From: Ectocarpus siliculosus
Taxonomy: Eukaryota; Sar; Phaeophyceae; Ectocarpales; Ectocarpaceae
DNA: 64,000 bases
Direction of reading: 5' to 3'
Assembly: GCA_000310025.1 (NCBI GenBank)
Contig: FN649735.1
Coordinates: 3,902,108 to 3,966,107, forward strand
Shown: positions 33,701 through 47,300 of the stretch, piece after piece
Layout of the letters: every line of letters starts with the position of its first letter
Numbering within the stretch: position 1 is the first letter of the stretch
The notes under the pieces: generated by a model
What the model saw: only the letters and a program-made list of their open reading frames with translations
Told to the model about the DNA's origin: nothing
The model's database searches: none
Made by a program: the position numbers and the translations under genes

Positions 33701-36700
33701 AATCTTGCTCGGAAATGCAGCTGAGATACTATAGAACGGAACAACAAATGCTTGTCGCCGTTCACTTTCATTCGAATGGGTTAGACGAGGTTGGCATTGA
33801 TATACAACAGACTAAGCCTGATCCGACGACTTCCGCAGGTACATATGAAGGTCAAAGGGAAACACAGACAATGCAGGGGCTCCAAACACGTGCGACATAA
33901 GAGTATCCACGCGCCTGCTGAAGATAGAGGTGCATCATTTACTCTGCCATCTGGCACGTTTTGATACGGACGGATCTGTAACAACCTACAATGCTGTATT
34001 CGACAGGCGGGAATAGGACGTGGAGTGTGCACCCGCTGGCCCAAGGGGTCAGGAGTAGGATCTACGTTGAGCTTCAGATCCGGAGCTGCATTTCTTACCT
34101 ACCCCTCCACATCTTCTGTAACATCAACGCTATCAGCAAGACGTTGGCACGGTAGTGATGTCTTCGCCTGGCTTGGAGCATACTGCGAGCGCCTTGTTGC
34201 AGTGCCCGGACATTTAGCATCTCCGCCTGGGATCGTTGGCGGTAATCGCCGTGAGTTGAAGCATCGAAAATGTCAGGATGGGGTGAATCATCAGCAGCCC
34301 CCCCTCGCGGAATCCATTTCCGCGGCGGCATACGCACATTCCGTTACACCCATCTTTATGGGGAGCAAATCTTCCTTTGGGCAAATCTTGCCTTTTTCGA
34401 CCTTTTGGGCAGCCTGCGTCGCGAACGAATGCAAATCAGCTGTTCGACCCTCGAGAAAAGTCACAGCTTTGGTTGAGATGTCTACAGATGGCCTATTTGT
34501 TTCGCCAGGGTCCACGTTTAAGTTTTTTCCAGCAGGGCAAGATTTGCAAACTCGTCCAAGATTGGGCCGAATAGCCAACTCCGAGCAAGATTTGCCAAGA
34601 TTTGGAAAAATGCTGGTTTTGGAAGGATCTTGCGTGAAAATTGCACATTTTGAAAAAATCAAACGGGGACCCTTGCGAAACAAATAGGCAATCTGTAGAC
34701 ATCTCAGCCAAAGCCATGACTCTTCTCGAAGGTGGAACAGCTGATTCGCATTCGTTCGGGAAGCAGACTGCCCAAAAGGCCGAAAAAGACATGATTTGCC
34801 CAAACAAGATTTTGTTCCCATAAATCGGGGTCCTACGTCAGATTCGCTGGATGTTCCACGACAGTGGCGCAAATGCAACATGCTGCAACCGCCACCTCCA
34901 ACATGTATTGGCACTTTTCTAGCAGAGCATTCGTCAGCAATAGTTTAACCAATTAGCCCTAGAGCTGTTTCGAAAATTATCAGGGGTTTACGATCCCACC
35001 TAATGTGCATACGCATAGTCCCTTATTCGCAAGTACACAGCACGCCATGTGGGAGCTACGAGGAGTGGAAATTGCCGAATTTCAACTCCACAGGGAAACG
35101 TGCTCTTGGGACATTGAAGTTCGTTCGGAGAAATAGTATGTGTCCGGCGCGAGGGAACAGGATGCATGTTTGGAGATCGTGGTGTAGGCAGAACAACTTG
35201 GCGAGATGCGCACGACAAGGCTATTGGATGGGAGTGGAGGTGGAAATCACATTCTCTAGCGGATTCACATGTTGCAAGCGTCACGACCAAAAACGCAGGT
35301 TGGACCGCGACCCTGGGCATACCTCAAAGTACCGGCGCTGAAGGAACCCCTTCGCTGTACATTGAAGTTTTGTTGCGGCGTTTGCTTCAATCGTTTTTTT
35401 CTTTCTTTTGGACGCTATCCTCTTGTATGTCCTCGCCTTCTCCATCTCCAGCTCAAGCAGTCGTGTCCTGGTAATCGGCGAAACTCGATGGTGTGATGCC
35501 ACGGGTGTATTTTCACGCTCACCTCCGGTGTAACCAACTTCGTAGAATCAACCATCCAAATTCAAGTTCCAGACGCGATCGTGTGAATTATTCGTCGACG
35601 TCGGTTACACCTCAATATATATTTTTTTAATATTGATTCTCACACGCACATCCGGTGTCATCAACCTCCATGCCCGTTGAAATTGCGTTCTTACCTTGCT
35701 CGTGCCGCCTGTCGGATCCTAGTTCTATCTCGTTGTAGTAGTTGCTCCTCGACTTCTAACGCTCGATTTTCGACAGTCAGTATGCGTTGCTGCTCCTTGC
35801 CCAGGGCACACTTTTGCGTCGTAGAAGATTCGTTTGTTCAGGGGCACCGGGAATTAGCGCGCGATGTCGTCCGTGGATTTGTTTCAGGTTCATTCGCACT
35901 ACGTCCGCACCATTGGTAGACAGTATCACGGTCGCAAGATCGAAAGAACACGCCCCTTGACCACTTTCGCCAAAGGAAAACAATGTTGCAAGAAACGCCA
36001 GTGGGTCTCGTGCAAAGTAAGTCTTCGTTATTAGCCCTAGGCGGAGTTGAAATGAGTGGGCCACCGGAAAATAAGATTGCAAGACCACGGCTAAACAAAT
36101 GTAACGGGTGATTTGGTTCCTTATTACACGTGGTCATTTTTTCGACATCATCAGGTCCGTGCCACGACCGCCGTAGTCTACAGAGCGACCACAAGCACAG
36201 GGTTGAGTGGAGTCTCCTATCGGTGAGCTACCGAGTCAGTGCACTCTCCGTTTGGTGCGTGTTAGGGCTTCGCTTTGTGCCAAATCAGGAGTGCGTTATG
36301 TTAAACGACGGCCTGTGTTGTTTGTCGCTTCTCACCTAACAAGATACAGTACCATGCAACAATTATGTTGTTAAAGCGATCCCATATTGCTGATGGTTCG
36401 TACCTGTGCCTCGAGCATGCACGTCTGGTACTTTGACGCCTTGCGTTTTGCTGACGCAGTCTCTGTCCGAATCCAGTTCGTTTCCCCATCATCCAGCAAG
36501 TGAGCTGCGCATGTCGCTTCAGGTCTCGCCGCCTCATGTACAATTTCCTCACTTGTTTCTCCCACCGTCATTGCCTTCGCTCCCCAACTCCCAGCATAAT
36601 GTTGTGCAGGAAACATTGTCCTGTTCCACTGATGCAACGGCGACCTTACACACTCATGGCACGCTGTATCTGTATTCGGGACTGTATGGTGCAATTCTTG

Positions 36701-38281
36701 GCGGGCAGACCCAGCACCGGTGTGAGTGGGTGCAGTCGCCAGCTTCCTTTCCTTCCCAGCTGAGTGGGCTGCTGCCATGGCAGCGGGCGCACTTACTGGT
36801 CGACGGCCTGCGAACGGCTTGACAGCCACGTTTTGACCCGGCACCTCCTGGTGACTATGGGTCTTTGCTCCGTTGATGGGTCTCGATCCGTCCGAGGTGG
36901 ACACAACCTTGCGGCGTGAGGGTGACGATGACGAACGCATGAAACTCCTGTTGTCGGTGTTCATGGGCGCAGTGCGTGGCAAGCGTTGCTGCTGCAGCTG
37001 CCATGATCGTCGCGATATCGCTAGCGTCTGATGCAGGCTCCTCCTCCTGCTGGCATTGTCCGCACGCGGCCCTGAGTCCGTGTGCGCCCAAACAGTATTC
37101 AACCTGGTCGCCGCCCGACGAGAAGGGTCTCTGCCTCCTCGCGTACTCGCGCCAACGGAAAGATCAACTTCATTCGGGGAGTTGTCTCCGATCGCCGAGT
37201 ATGAGAGATCCCCGTGTCCTTCGGCACCATACCCGTAACAATCGCCTAAGGATGTGGCCGATATTTCCCTTAAACCGCACGTGCTAGAGTAACCGGCACC
37301 ACCTCCACTCCTGGCGTAATATCCTTCTGATTGGCGGCATCGCGTCGTTGGGGTTGTCTTTCCACCGCCGTGCATGATCCCATTGTCCATGTATACATGT
37401 GTTTTTTTGCCTGGGGGGCTTCCACGGACAACTCTCCCGGAGGAAGGACCCACCGCTTCGGTATGGGTATATCGAAGCTCCTCTGCACGCTGCCAGATTA
37501 AGGCCGAGGTCACCGCTGAGGACATCGGCTGATCTCCCCGTAGAGTAGCATGGTTCATACCGGAGGCGATCATTTCAGAGAGTGCGGCCCACACTTCCCA
37601 CGATACAAACCCGTCGTCACCAGCTGAGCACTGCGCGTACATGATGAGAACGGGAAAACCGAGGGATTCCTACGCATTAGGCGTCAGGTAAGGATCACCG
37701 TTGCATGGTATCTTGTTGGCTCTTGATGTGCAATGCTGGGCGAAGCCGGCCTTATAGTAGTATTGTTGGGTCGTTCCCTGCAGAACTACATAAGATATAT
37801 GTCCACTACTGTACCAGCTTCGCCTCCCATATATCACGCAATTCCTGTGAGGGGAATGCGTTCTCGTCTGGAATAGCTGCCCTTGACTACTGGCTGTGCT
37901 CACCCGTGGAATGAGAAGTTGGCGGATGTAGTCTACGATACCGTCTCGGTCATAATCGCCTTCAACGCTAGCGCCGTCGCTGCCTAGACTCTTTCCGTCA
38001 CCATCGCTTCCACCAACCCCATTGCCAATACCGACCAGACGCTCCAGCAGCATCCGCACACCGCCCTTGAGCACGGCTTGCTCATTGTACGGGTCCACGA
38101 CGTTGCCCTTATTGCCAACAACGGGCTCGGCTGAAGGTGATCCTAATGCGGGTGCTTCACGGGGCCATCTAGCTTGAATTTCCCCTAGGATATCTTCCAG
38201 TCGTACCAATCCAGTATTTTTTGGATCCAGGCCGTAAAATATGGACTTCAGTGCCCAGACCACAGCGGATAGGTCGGGGAT
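30744..38281 (-). CDS. EF-hand / coiled-coil / multi-IQ protein (calmodulin-binding)
   Basis: Exons in transcription order: 38281-37904, 37630-36404, ~35795-35695, 35467-35323, 34226-34099, 32494-32326 and 31901-30744 (stop). Phases agree at each junction (0,0,2,0,2,0). The first two exons hold EF-hand-like segments: FYGLDPKNTGLVRLEDILGE, DYDRDGIVDYI and GDDGFVSWEVW. A long Ser/Arg/His-rich linker follows (exon of 1227 bases). Next is a charged coiled coil (EQQRILTVENRALEVEEQLL, LLELEMEKARTYKRIASK). About ten IQ motifs come after it, including AATKLQCTAKGFLQRR, IALMLQKMWRGR, AATTLQKYRRRLALRR, AAATRIQAACRGRR and ATMIQAAYRGHKSR. IQ motifs bind calmodulin or EF-hand light chains, so a calcium-responsive cytoskeletal, centriolar or flagellar scaffold is inferred. 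Upstream exons with C2 domains may belong to the same transcript. Confidence 0.7.
34346..34840. mobile_element. Foldback MITE, complete copy, in an upstream intron
   Basis: The left arm (about 34352-34540) and right arm (about 34660-34835) are imperfect reverse complements beginning CATCTTTATGGGGAGCAAAT on the left. The arms are GGGCAAATCTTGCC and AGATTTG-rich and surround a ~120-base centre. The reading frames in it are mirror shadows of the two arms. It sits in the intron between the exons ending 35323 and starting 34226 of the IQ-protein gene. A truncated relative is at 60964-61306. Confidence 0.75.
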
Positions 38282-38347
38282 CTTGGACGGGATGGTGCGA
38301 ATCGTTTGGACGGGGGGCCACAGCAAGATAGAAGAGTTAGTAAATGG

Positions 38348-41300
38348 TGAGCGCTCGTACCTTGACGTTTCAGTAATTCTTTATTATCACCCTTTTTTTG
38401 GGCGCTCCAGAAGGATAAGAACGGTGATGATTCCATCTCTAGATTCGGTTTCTGCTTCCAGGTAGTTTTAGGTTGTTTTGAAATCAGCATCATTTTTCCT
38501 CTACGCTCAGGTGCCGCAATCAGTTGGAAGAACATCCGGGAGAAAAAGAAGCATGGGATATATGGTGCATTCCGGCATGCCGCCAAATGAGCTAGGGCTC
38601 AAGTCCAACGAGCTTGTATGCGCTTCAACAGCTTCAAAGGTACGCAAGGAGCAACATATACGGCATTGCTATTCTCGGTGTATGACAGCTGAGACTAGTA
38701 TTTCTTCCACACGGTCACCCCTTCCATCGCAAACGGTGAAGGCACCACAGGCGTGTTCACCGGTCCCAGCGTTTACGCGAGACGAAAAAAGTATTGGTTG
38801 CTTCGGGAGAGAAGTACACCGTTTTGACGCCGACGATACCCCCGTTTCCCCTACTTCCCCGGTTCCTCTCACCGTGTATGACCGTTTGAAATGAGAATTC
38901 GCTTGGTACGGGGGAACATCAGCAACACTGGGTGTGTGCGACGAAAACGTCACGTCCACGGTCAGTGAGGCAATCCTTTCACCCGACACCGGTTCGAAAA
39001 GCACAATTTCTCTGAGGCCTGCTCCTCTTCGATGCTTGGCATTGATCGAGTCCATGTGTTTCCCCGCTCTGTTGCCCTGGGTGTCTCTTGTTTGACGCGC
39101 TGCTTCTTGTCCTTCGCGCGAGTTGCACGAGTCGCCTCCACCAGCTGTGATGAGCGGTGTCAGCGCCATAGTGCCGCAACCGAGCAGGCAAGAGGGAAAT
39201 GAGAAGGGAGGGGACTCCAACGAGGAGCAGGATGACACTCGGTCATTGTCACATAGACAAACCTCTAGCGTCAGCGGCTCCACTTCGGCCATCATGGAAC
39301 AGTCTCGGGAAGAAGTACGACCACCGGCGGTGGTCGGCGTTGGCGACGAAGAGGACGACATTGAATCCCTTTTCCTGGCAATTGCGTGGAACGAAGTGTC
39401 CACTTCTAGAGTTACACCAGTGTCCTCCGGAAGATGGGTTGTTCCTGTGGTTGTCGTCAGCAACGGATATATGGATAGATGAGAAGCGTTTGAGGCAATA
39501 TTTTTGGGCAGTGCGCACCTGTTGCTCAGTGCTGAGCTCGAGTCACCAGCCGAAGCAATTTATTTCATCCTCAGAAATGTCGATAATACGAAAGAGGAGC
39601 AATGATGTGGTAGATGGTAGGTTCATTGCTGACGAAGAAATCTGTCCCTCCATCGATTTGCTAGGTTCACCTGCGTGTCTGGGGTCCCGACCCCAGTCTG
39701 CTAGTTGAGGCAGTGTGAGCGGGAATGTCCGACAAAAGCCCCAGGGCCCGGAAGGAAGAACCCTTACGCGAAGAAACGCGCATGTTTTCATGGCTCTGGC
39801 GCTCGCTGTCAAAGGATGCTCAGTGGGACTATTCACCCCAACATGGGTTTCGAACTCTGTCCTTTGGTGTAGCTCGGTGACGCTCCGCCAGCGTTTCAAG
39901 GTGCTGGGGCCAGGCGGAGTGAAGTGTAACTCCGACGCGACAAACTGAAGCACTCCTCTCTGAACATGTTTCAGTAGCCCAGGGTAGAGCGGTCGAGTGA
40001 GGGGGGAATTTCCTGAACATGACATGGAACTGACAAAGGTACCTCAATCGTTGCTGTCGACATACAACCGTCCGTGCAGACGTCGCAAATCTGGCGGTTT
40101 CTGTGCGCACGCAGGAAATCACTCGAACCCCCACCTGCCTACACCGCCGTGTGCCCTGACTTCAGTAATTCTTTGGTATTTTCTTCTGCCGGACACCCCG
40201 TGTGGTCTGCCCACGCAATTGGTAACCTCGAAGCTGTAGCGTGTTCGTACCAAATTTTGGCGGTCGAGCGCTCGTTCGTGAGTAAGCCTATAGTCATTCT
40301 TGCGACGAAAATTGATTGCACCCCAGAGGGTGTGACACCAGATTGAAGCGCTGAAATCGCGGCAGCACCGTATAGGAAACAAGCGATGGTCAATAAATGA
40401 GACAATGAACAAAGTCCGACAAACACTTCTGAAAAGTGTCCGTTCTCTCGAAGTATCGCAGCCATCACCTTGTGGGGGACAAACGTCGTCGTCACATTCA
40501 CGGTACAGCACCCTTCCGGAGACCAGATTCCTTTATCGGCATCACTGCTGTCGTCACCGCTTTCCGAGGAAGCCAACGGCGCTTCGGTCGAGCTACGGCT
40601 GTCTTCATGTCTACCGACGAAAGAGGGGGGTTCGGTCATCCTCATCTTCTTCGAGTTACTCTTGCTTTGAATACTTGTTGGCGTTCCCCCATGAGCGTGT
40701 CTGTCCGTGCTCATTCTTGTAAGACCTTTCTTCTCTTGAACTGCCCTCCCAGAGTTCGAAAGGCACGGTGCGAGAGAAACGTCCCCGTGGTAGACAGTGC
40801 GTACTATCCCATGGGGCGTGTCGACGTGGACCTGTTTTAGTGAAGAACAGTCAAGAGTAAGGTGGCCAAAGCAAACCGCGCACACGCTGCAAGACAGGAG
40901 GCGAAGTCTGCTATCTTGGCAGAATCACCTTTTCAGGACGCTTAACTCAGCCAGAGTAAAATGAATCGTATCCCGATCATGTTTAAGTCTATGGGTATGA
41001 ATGCGTGAGGTACATGGCCCTGTAGAAATGTGTGCCCAGAAGTATATTAATCGGACCAACGTCGTGGAAAAGACGAAGCCTATAGAGTATCTCGTTCGTG
41101 GTAGTTTTGAGGGGAAAACCGTATCGACTCACCCGCACGTCGAGGGCTGGAAGCTCGTCATCAAACTTCAGCACATCAATTGCAAGCACGCCGCCGAAGT
41201 CGCCATCAGCCCTGACAGACAAGGATACTTGTGAAGAACCCATGCGGCCTCTGTTCGAGGGGGTGCCTGCTTTCGCCGCCGCTCCATCGCGATGTTGGCT

Positions 41301-44300
41301 TTGCCGAAGTGCGACGACCACTTGAAGGAGCGCGGGGCCGCGGCCTGCTGCGTCTTGCGGCTGTTGTGCTTCCTTTCCAAACGAGTGCATGGCAAGGTCG
41401 CCGATACTGACGTGGATAATCGAAATCAGAGGAAACGCGCGGGATGGGGGTGAGGTTGGGCAATTCCTTGTTTATGATTGACACACAGCGTTTAGCACCA
41501 CGCACCCTTCGAACCAGAGTCTCTAGGTGCAGGGCGAAGGGTTCGTCTGGGTAGGCATGGCGCCTGAAGAGAAGACTTTTTCTTAGCAAATCCTCTCGCC
41601 GGTCGGCGTAGGTACCGAAGGGATGTCCTAAACGCCGTATGATACGGCGAGTAAGAGCATTTTCACATCCAGGAGTTGTGAGGGTCAGTGTCAACTACAC
41701 CAAATGGAACAAATGAAAGGATACCACATGCACAGCGCGCCACCGTTGGATGGACACTCGCAAAAAGGAGAGTTCATTGAAGAATTTGACAACGATTCTC
41801 AGATAGGAAGGGCCCTACAAAAAACTTGAAAGGTCGCTGTAGGCTTAACACACAGACAAAACCAGAAATGAACCTCAGAGCAGGGACAAGGTCGCTGTAG
41901 GCTTAACACACAGGCCAAACCAGAAATGAACCTCTGAGCAGGGACAACAATAGGTCGTGCAAGTGGGGGCACCTTCTGTGCGAGGAGAATGGAAGAAAAT
42001 GTGAATTCACACAGATCGCACCTGACGAACAGGAGGTCTAACCCTCGGAGGCCATTCATCCCGTCGCCCCCCCCCGCCCTCGAAAGCACCTCGATCTCCT
42101 TGCCCATATCTTCGGATTGCTCGGTGAAGTCATTCATGGTACCGCCAGTGCCGGTATCAGTTTGTTGGCGTTTGGATCCTAGCCGGAGAAACTCACTCAG
42201 ATATGTGGGAGGACAGGCTCGGTAGTGATCCTCGAGGTCGGAGTTGCCACCACCACGACGTTCGCTTCGACTGCTACCGCAGGGATCGTTGTTGGGGTCG
42301 GTTTTCCTGTGCTGTGAGTAGAAGCCGCTGCAGGCCGGGAAAATAGAGATCCTGACCTGTTCGAGTGCGAGGTATTTTAATCAGTTTGGCTACTGTGTAA
42401 GACATCGGACGGCAGGTTTTGTGCAATGTGAATCGCACCCAGAGACCGACTAGAAATGTTTTGTATTTAACAGGCTTCGGTATTCCCTGTCGCATGTTCA
42501 CTCTCGTGGTGAATAGTTAGAAGCATACGAAAGACGTCGGTTGGTCTTGAAAAGCGCCGAGAATGCCACGGCATGCCTCAGATCCTGTTCCTTGTTCCTT
42601 GGTCGACATGGACACATCCTTTTCACCCCGCCGCACGACCTCCTATTTCAGTGAGCCGGGCATCTGTTCGCACCTTTCCTCTGTGTGCTCCTGTGACTTC
42701 GTCGTTGACATTGTACCAGCCACGGATCGGTGCACCACTGCTCTGTGACAGCAAGCACGACGGGAGTCTCACTCTGCCGCCATTGTAAACACGGACAAAC
42801 GCACGGAACGCGTCATCAGCCGATCATGTCGTAGACAGTATCCTTTATCCTTGCCAGTTTCCCTTTGCGATGAAAACGCCAGTTTCGGACGTACTGACGA
42901 TGGACCTCGGACGTGGTGTCGGATTTTCGTCTTCCTCTCGAAAACGAACCGACTTGGTCAATGCACAGCCATCATCACCTTACCGAGCAACACCGAGAAA
43001 ATGAAATATCGGATCCGTGCTAGCGAGTGAAATAGAGCAAACCGGCGACCAAGTCTGTGTAGCCAAGCGTTGATACCCAGCCATGCTTGCCGGTCGTAAA
43101 AGCTTGATATTTGACCTTAGCCTTGCTTGAGCAACGTTTCCGATGGGCAAGTTGGCGTGTACATTGATAAACCCCTCGTCGCTGTCTTCACAATATCTTT
43201 CGAGGTTCATCAACCACGTGCCCATACCCGTTTATTCACCTGGCCATCCCCAGGACAAGGCACCGCTCGGTGATGGTCTCGCTAGAAAGCCCGTGATTGC
43301 TTGCACATGTAAGCAAGCTTCGAGGCGCTGGCGATGAGTGGCGCGTTACCACTCGTCGCGCTGCGCTCTTTATGGTGATTGACAACTGCAACAATCATCA
43401 GAAACACATGCATATGCGCACCAACCCTTTAAGTTCTCCACGTCTAGGGATGGAGGGTTCGGGTCGAGCTACTATTGATCACCATGAGATAGGACGTTGT
43501 GGCAGCCACTGTGACATCAACAGTGAAAATATGTTAAGAGCTACCCGTCTCCTGTCTCTCTTCACGGACGATAGCAAGGTGTCATTCTACCATCTGCCCT
43601 GGAAGCTATGGATCCTCTTGCCTCTTACACATGCGACTATAACCACACAAGAGTCCGTATTAGAGAGAGCATTGGATGACGACTGGACTTCCAAACGGGT
43701 GCGGTCGAGGTTGCAGAGCGAGTTCTTGAAAGGCGTGTATCAATCAAAGAAAGACCTTCGAATAATGGGCTGATCTGGTAGCATGACGTACCAGAGCTCT
43801 TTTCGGAGAGTGGCCATCACTGTCCCTTCTCCTCCCCTCGGGGCGTAGCACAGAGCTATCAGGAGCTTCGTCCAAATGGCAGGCGCTGTCGGTCGTAGCT
43901 CGCGCCTGCGGAAGAGGGATGTGCAAGGCGTGTTGCCAGCAAGGCGATGCTCCCTTGCCTAGTCTTGCCGCCGCTGCGTACGAAGAGAGCCCCTCGCGCG
44001 AAGAAAATTCTTCTCTCAAGGGTAGGTGACTGACCATCCTGGGTGTCAGAACGGCAGAAGGTACATTGTAGAGGCCCGTCAACGTTTGTCTCGCCGCAAG
44101 TTTCCAACATGAGTGAGGAACAATCTGTACTCCGAAATCGTAAAACGGCCGTTGCTAAAGGAGGAGTCCAATACAATTAGAACGAGTTTTATGGGCGTGC
44201 ACCGACAGGTTGTAAAAATGGCTAAGGTCATTCATTGAATGAAAAAATTGTCCGCCACCTTTGTGTTCTTTGGTGGCTAAGTCTTCAGTGACAAAGTCAC

Positions 44301-47300
44301 ATCGGGTGTCGCGTGAAGTAGCGGGAAAAGAACGTCACACGAAGAGAGTCGAGGCTCAAAAAGAAGACAGCGCGGTGTTCCTCTTCGAAGGAATGGTGGT
44401 TGTCAATGACTTGACCAAAATACGCCCACTACGTCATGATAATGCTCCGAAACAGGCAACACAGCGAAATCACCCGATGGACACTCACATCTGAGACCGT
44501 ACTGCCCTGCCATTGACGTCGTTCCACGCAGGCTCCCCACCACCGCCAGAGTTTTCGACATGCAATACTATTTCAGCAAATAGCTCAAGTGGCCCCACTG
44601 GGCAATCTGGATGTGTCAGGCAGCGCCCTTCCTCGAGAACGACAGTGATAATCTTCGCTCCGGGTGCATCGTTCCTGACTGTCGTCCGTCCCGATGATGG
44701 CCCTTGTGCGGATATCCCGGCGGTTGGGTGTAGGAGTCTAGGCATGACGTGAATCCTGAGGTGTATATCACACGCCTTCGATGTGCTGCGCCAACCGTTC
44801 CCAGAAAAGCGAAGAGGGTACCACCTGGTTGCACGTGGTTCGTAATTAAGCACGATTACCGATTTAGTCGATCTCTTTGTACATGAATATCAGATGAGTT
44901 GGTCCGCTATGGCATCGTCTCACTCACGCCGTGCGGAAGGATTTCACAGTGTCGTTACTTCTACTGTATCGTTTCTCACACAAGCTCTGTTGTGGTCTTG
45001 TGATGACCAAGAAAACTGTGTAAATCGCCGCTTCTTCGCGACTACAGCAGTTGCAGCCCGCCGTTGAAAAAAGCACTTAAGAGGATAACCCTCAGTTTCA
45101 CATAAATTTAGAAAACGTGGTTAAGAAACACACCCCAAACCGGACGCAAAGACATGCAACATCCGAATAAGAAAACACACGCCCATAGAGGCACGAGAGA
45201 TAAGAAACTAGGGGATGGAGCTCATCGTGCATTATTAGAAAACACACGCGCACTCCTGCCACGCGCCCCGCCATTTGGTGCCGACTTGTATTTTGTGCCG
45301 ACTTGGGGATGCGAGGTATTGAGCGTGAACTTGCGGTTCTTTCGTTGAGTTTCTGTGTTCGCACTTATCGGTTGTGAGACGATCGTGGACGGAGGATATG
45401 GTTGTCGAAAGAATGGAGAGAATAAGACTAACGAAGATACGAATAAGTCAGACGATGGAGCCAAACAATTAGAATGGTAAATGAAGAAACTCATGAGTAT
45501 TCGACAGCCAGAAGTATAAGAAACTGTTTGAGAAAAATTAGCACTTTTGCTGGTGTTTTTGCTCCAGAAATATGACTTTGAGCATAAACCCGAAAATGAC
45601 GTTTCTTATTCGCGCGCCGCACCTGTAAGCGCAAAGCATATCTGACATCTCTCTCACCCTTCCTGGAGGTGCCCGCTCTGCATCACTCTGTCACCAATAG
45701 GCAGCCACGTGGACGCCAGGACTATCTGGTTATCAGTGAGGGAATTTCTTTCTCGACCGCCAGTGGAATTTATCCCTACCCCAGGAGTTCCTTCTCCGTC
45801 TTCGCCCATTAGACTGACCAGGATCACCACGCTTCCTTGTTTCTGAGGCTAGATGACAGAAATGGTTCAGCAACACGATATTACGGGCTGCGCTTGTATG
45901 CTTCACGTTGTTGGACATTGCTATGTAGTTTGTTCTATTTTTCCGCGGCAGGAGTCCAGTGCGAGGAACGCACGTGCTGGGATGTATTCTACCGTCCTTA
46001 CACTCGAACGAAGCGTGTTAGGGGGCGGAGGGGATGAGGGCAGGATCAGCATAGGACACGTCAAGCTGTTGTAACCATCGTCCGTATGCGGATCTGGTAC
46101 TTGCAGAGAAAAACCGGAAGAAGACGAGCTATCCCCGATGCAACTGGGTAGACAACACCACCAACACCACCAACACACGCCCATGCGAGTACTCAAGATT
46201 TCACCCACACGATCACGACTTCCTATGTTCGGCTGCAGCGCTCAAGCCTTCTTTGTCTCACCTCTACAACTAGAGCAGCCACTTCCCCCCCCCCAGCATT
46301 GGCTTGTCCCGTTCCAACGTCATCCACATGGTATTGTCCCCAACACTTGTCTGGGGCAGTGCTCGCCCGTTGATCAGCAGAATCCCGTCCAATTGCGCTA
46401 TTCCGTCTCGCCGAGGAGCTTGTTGAGTCGTGCCGTGGCAAAGAGAAGATAACAGAGCATGGCCGGGCCAGAGCTGATCGCACCCTTCTGTCGAGATGCT
46501 CAATCGCCATCACCTGTCAAAATGATGAAGGCTTTTCAGACAAGGCGTGCCGGTGCTCACATGTGCGTGACAAAGCGACGCTATGGAACTGTTTCATGGT
46601 TTTTACAAAGGGTAGAGCAGGATCGAGGTGACCTACAGTGGACTATGTAATGATTTCAACAAACGGAATAGGGCATTCGGAGACACTCCTCCCCTCAGTT
46701 CTTAGCTAGAAGAAATTGCAGTCTTAACGTCGAGTGGTGAGCCATATGTCCGTCCGTCAGATCTGCAACCGGCGTGACAATTTCACCCGCCCTGACACCT
46801 GAATAAATAGAATTCTCCCTTGGTTCTGCTTCGGCGCCGAAAGCGGTCGGGAAATCTTCGGCTCGTCGCCAATGACGTCATGCCGCCACCCCCCGTTCTG
46901 GCAGCTCGCCGTGTTGGTTGAAACAGAAAAAAAGCAGCGAAGATCCAGATGAATGGTACCTCCCGAGTCCACGTTTTCTTTCGGTGTGAAGGAGGCGTTT
47001 GTTTCCCCAGCCATTGGAAGGCGAGCCCCAAAGCAAGGGTGAGAGAATTTGAGCGGGTGTCCTTGGTGTGCGATGATGGGTGGTAGTTCAAGCACAGATC
47101 GGGCGGCCAGGGTCTGGAGGGACAAAACCAAAAATTCGGGGCCGAGCGCGCATCATCAGTGGAAGAAACGATCCGGGCAGCGCACTCGTGGGCGAGCCGC
47201 TGAACGCATAAAGACGCACCATCGAACTGAGACTTGTCGCCGCATGTTGTGATCTCGCACGACTATTCCGATCTGCCAGTACCGAACCAGTCCTGCGTAG

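Noticed and set aside
34291-34914. 207-codon minus-strand frame and its plus-strand mirror
   Set aside because: Both arise from the arms of the foldback MITE, and the same peptide recurs at 61080-61385 for the same reason.
42980-43225. 81-codon frame as an exon of the multi-C2 gene
   Set aside because: An upstream stop in frame and no usable acceptor; no C2 character.
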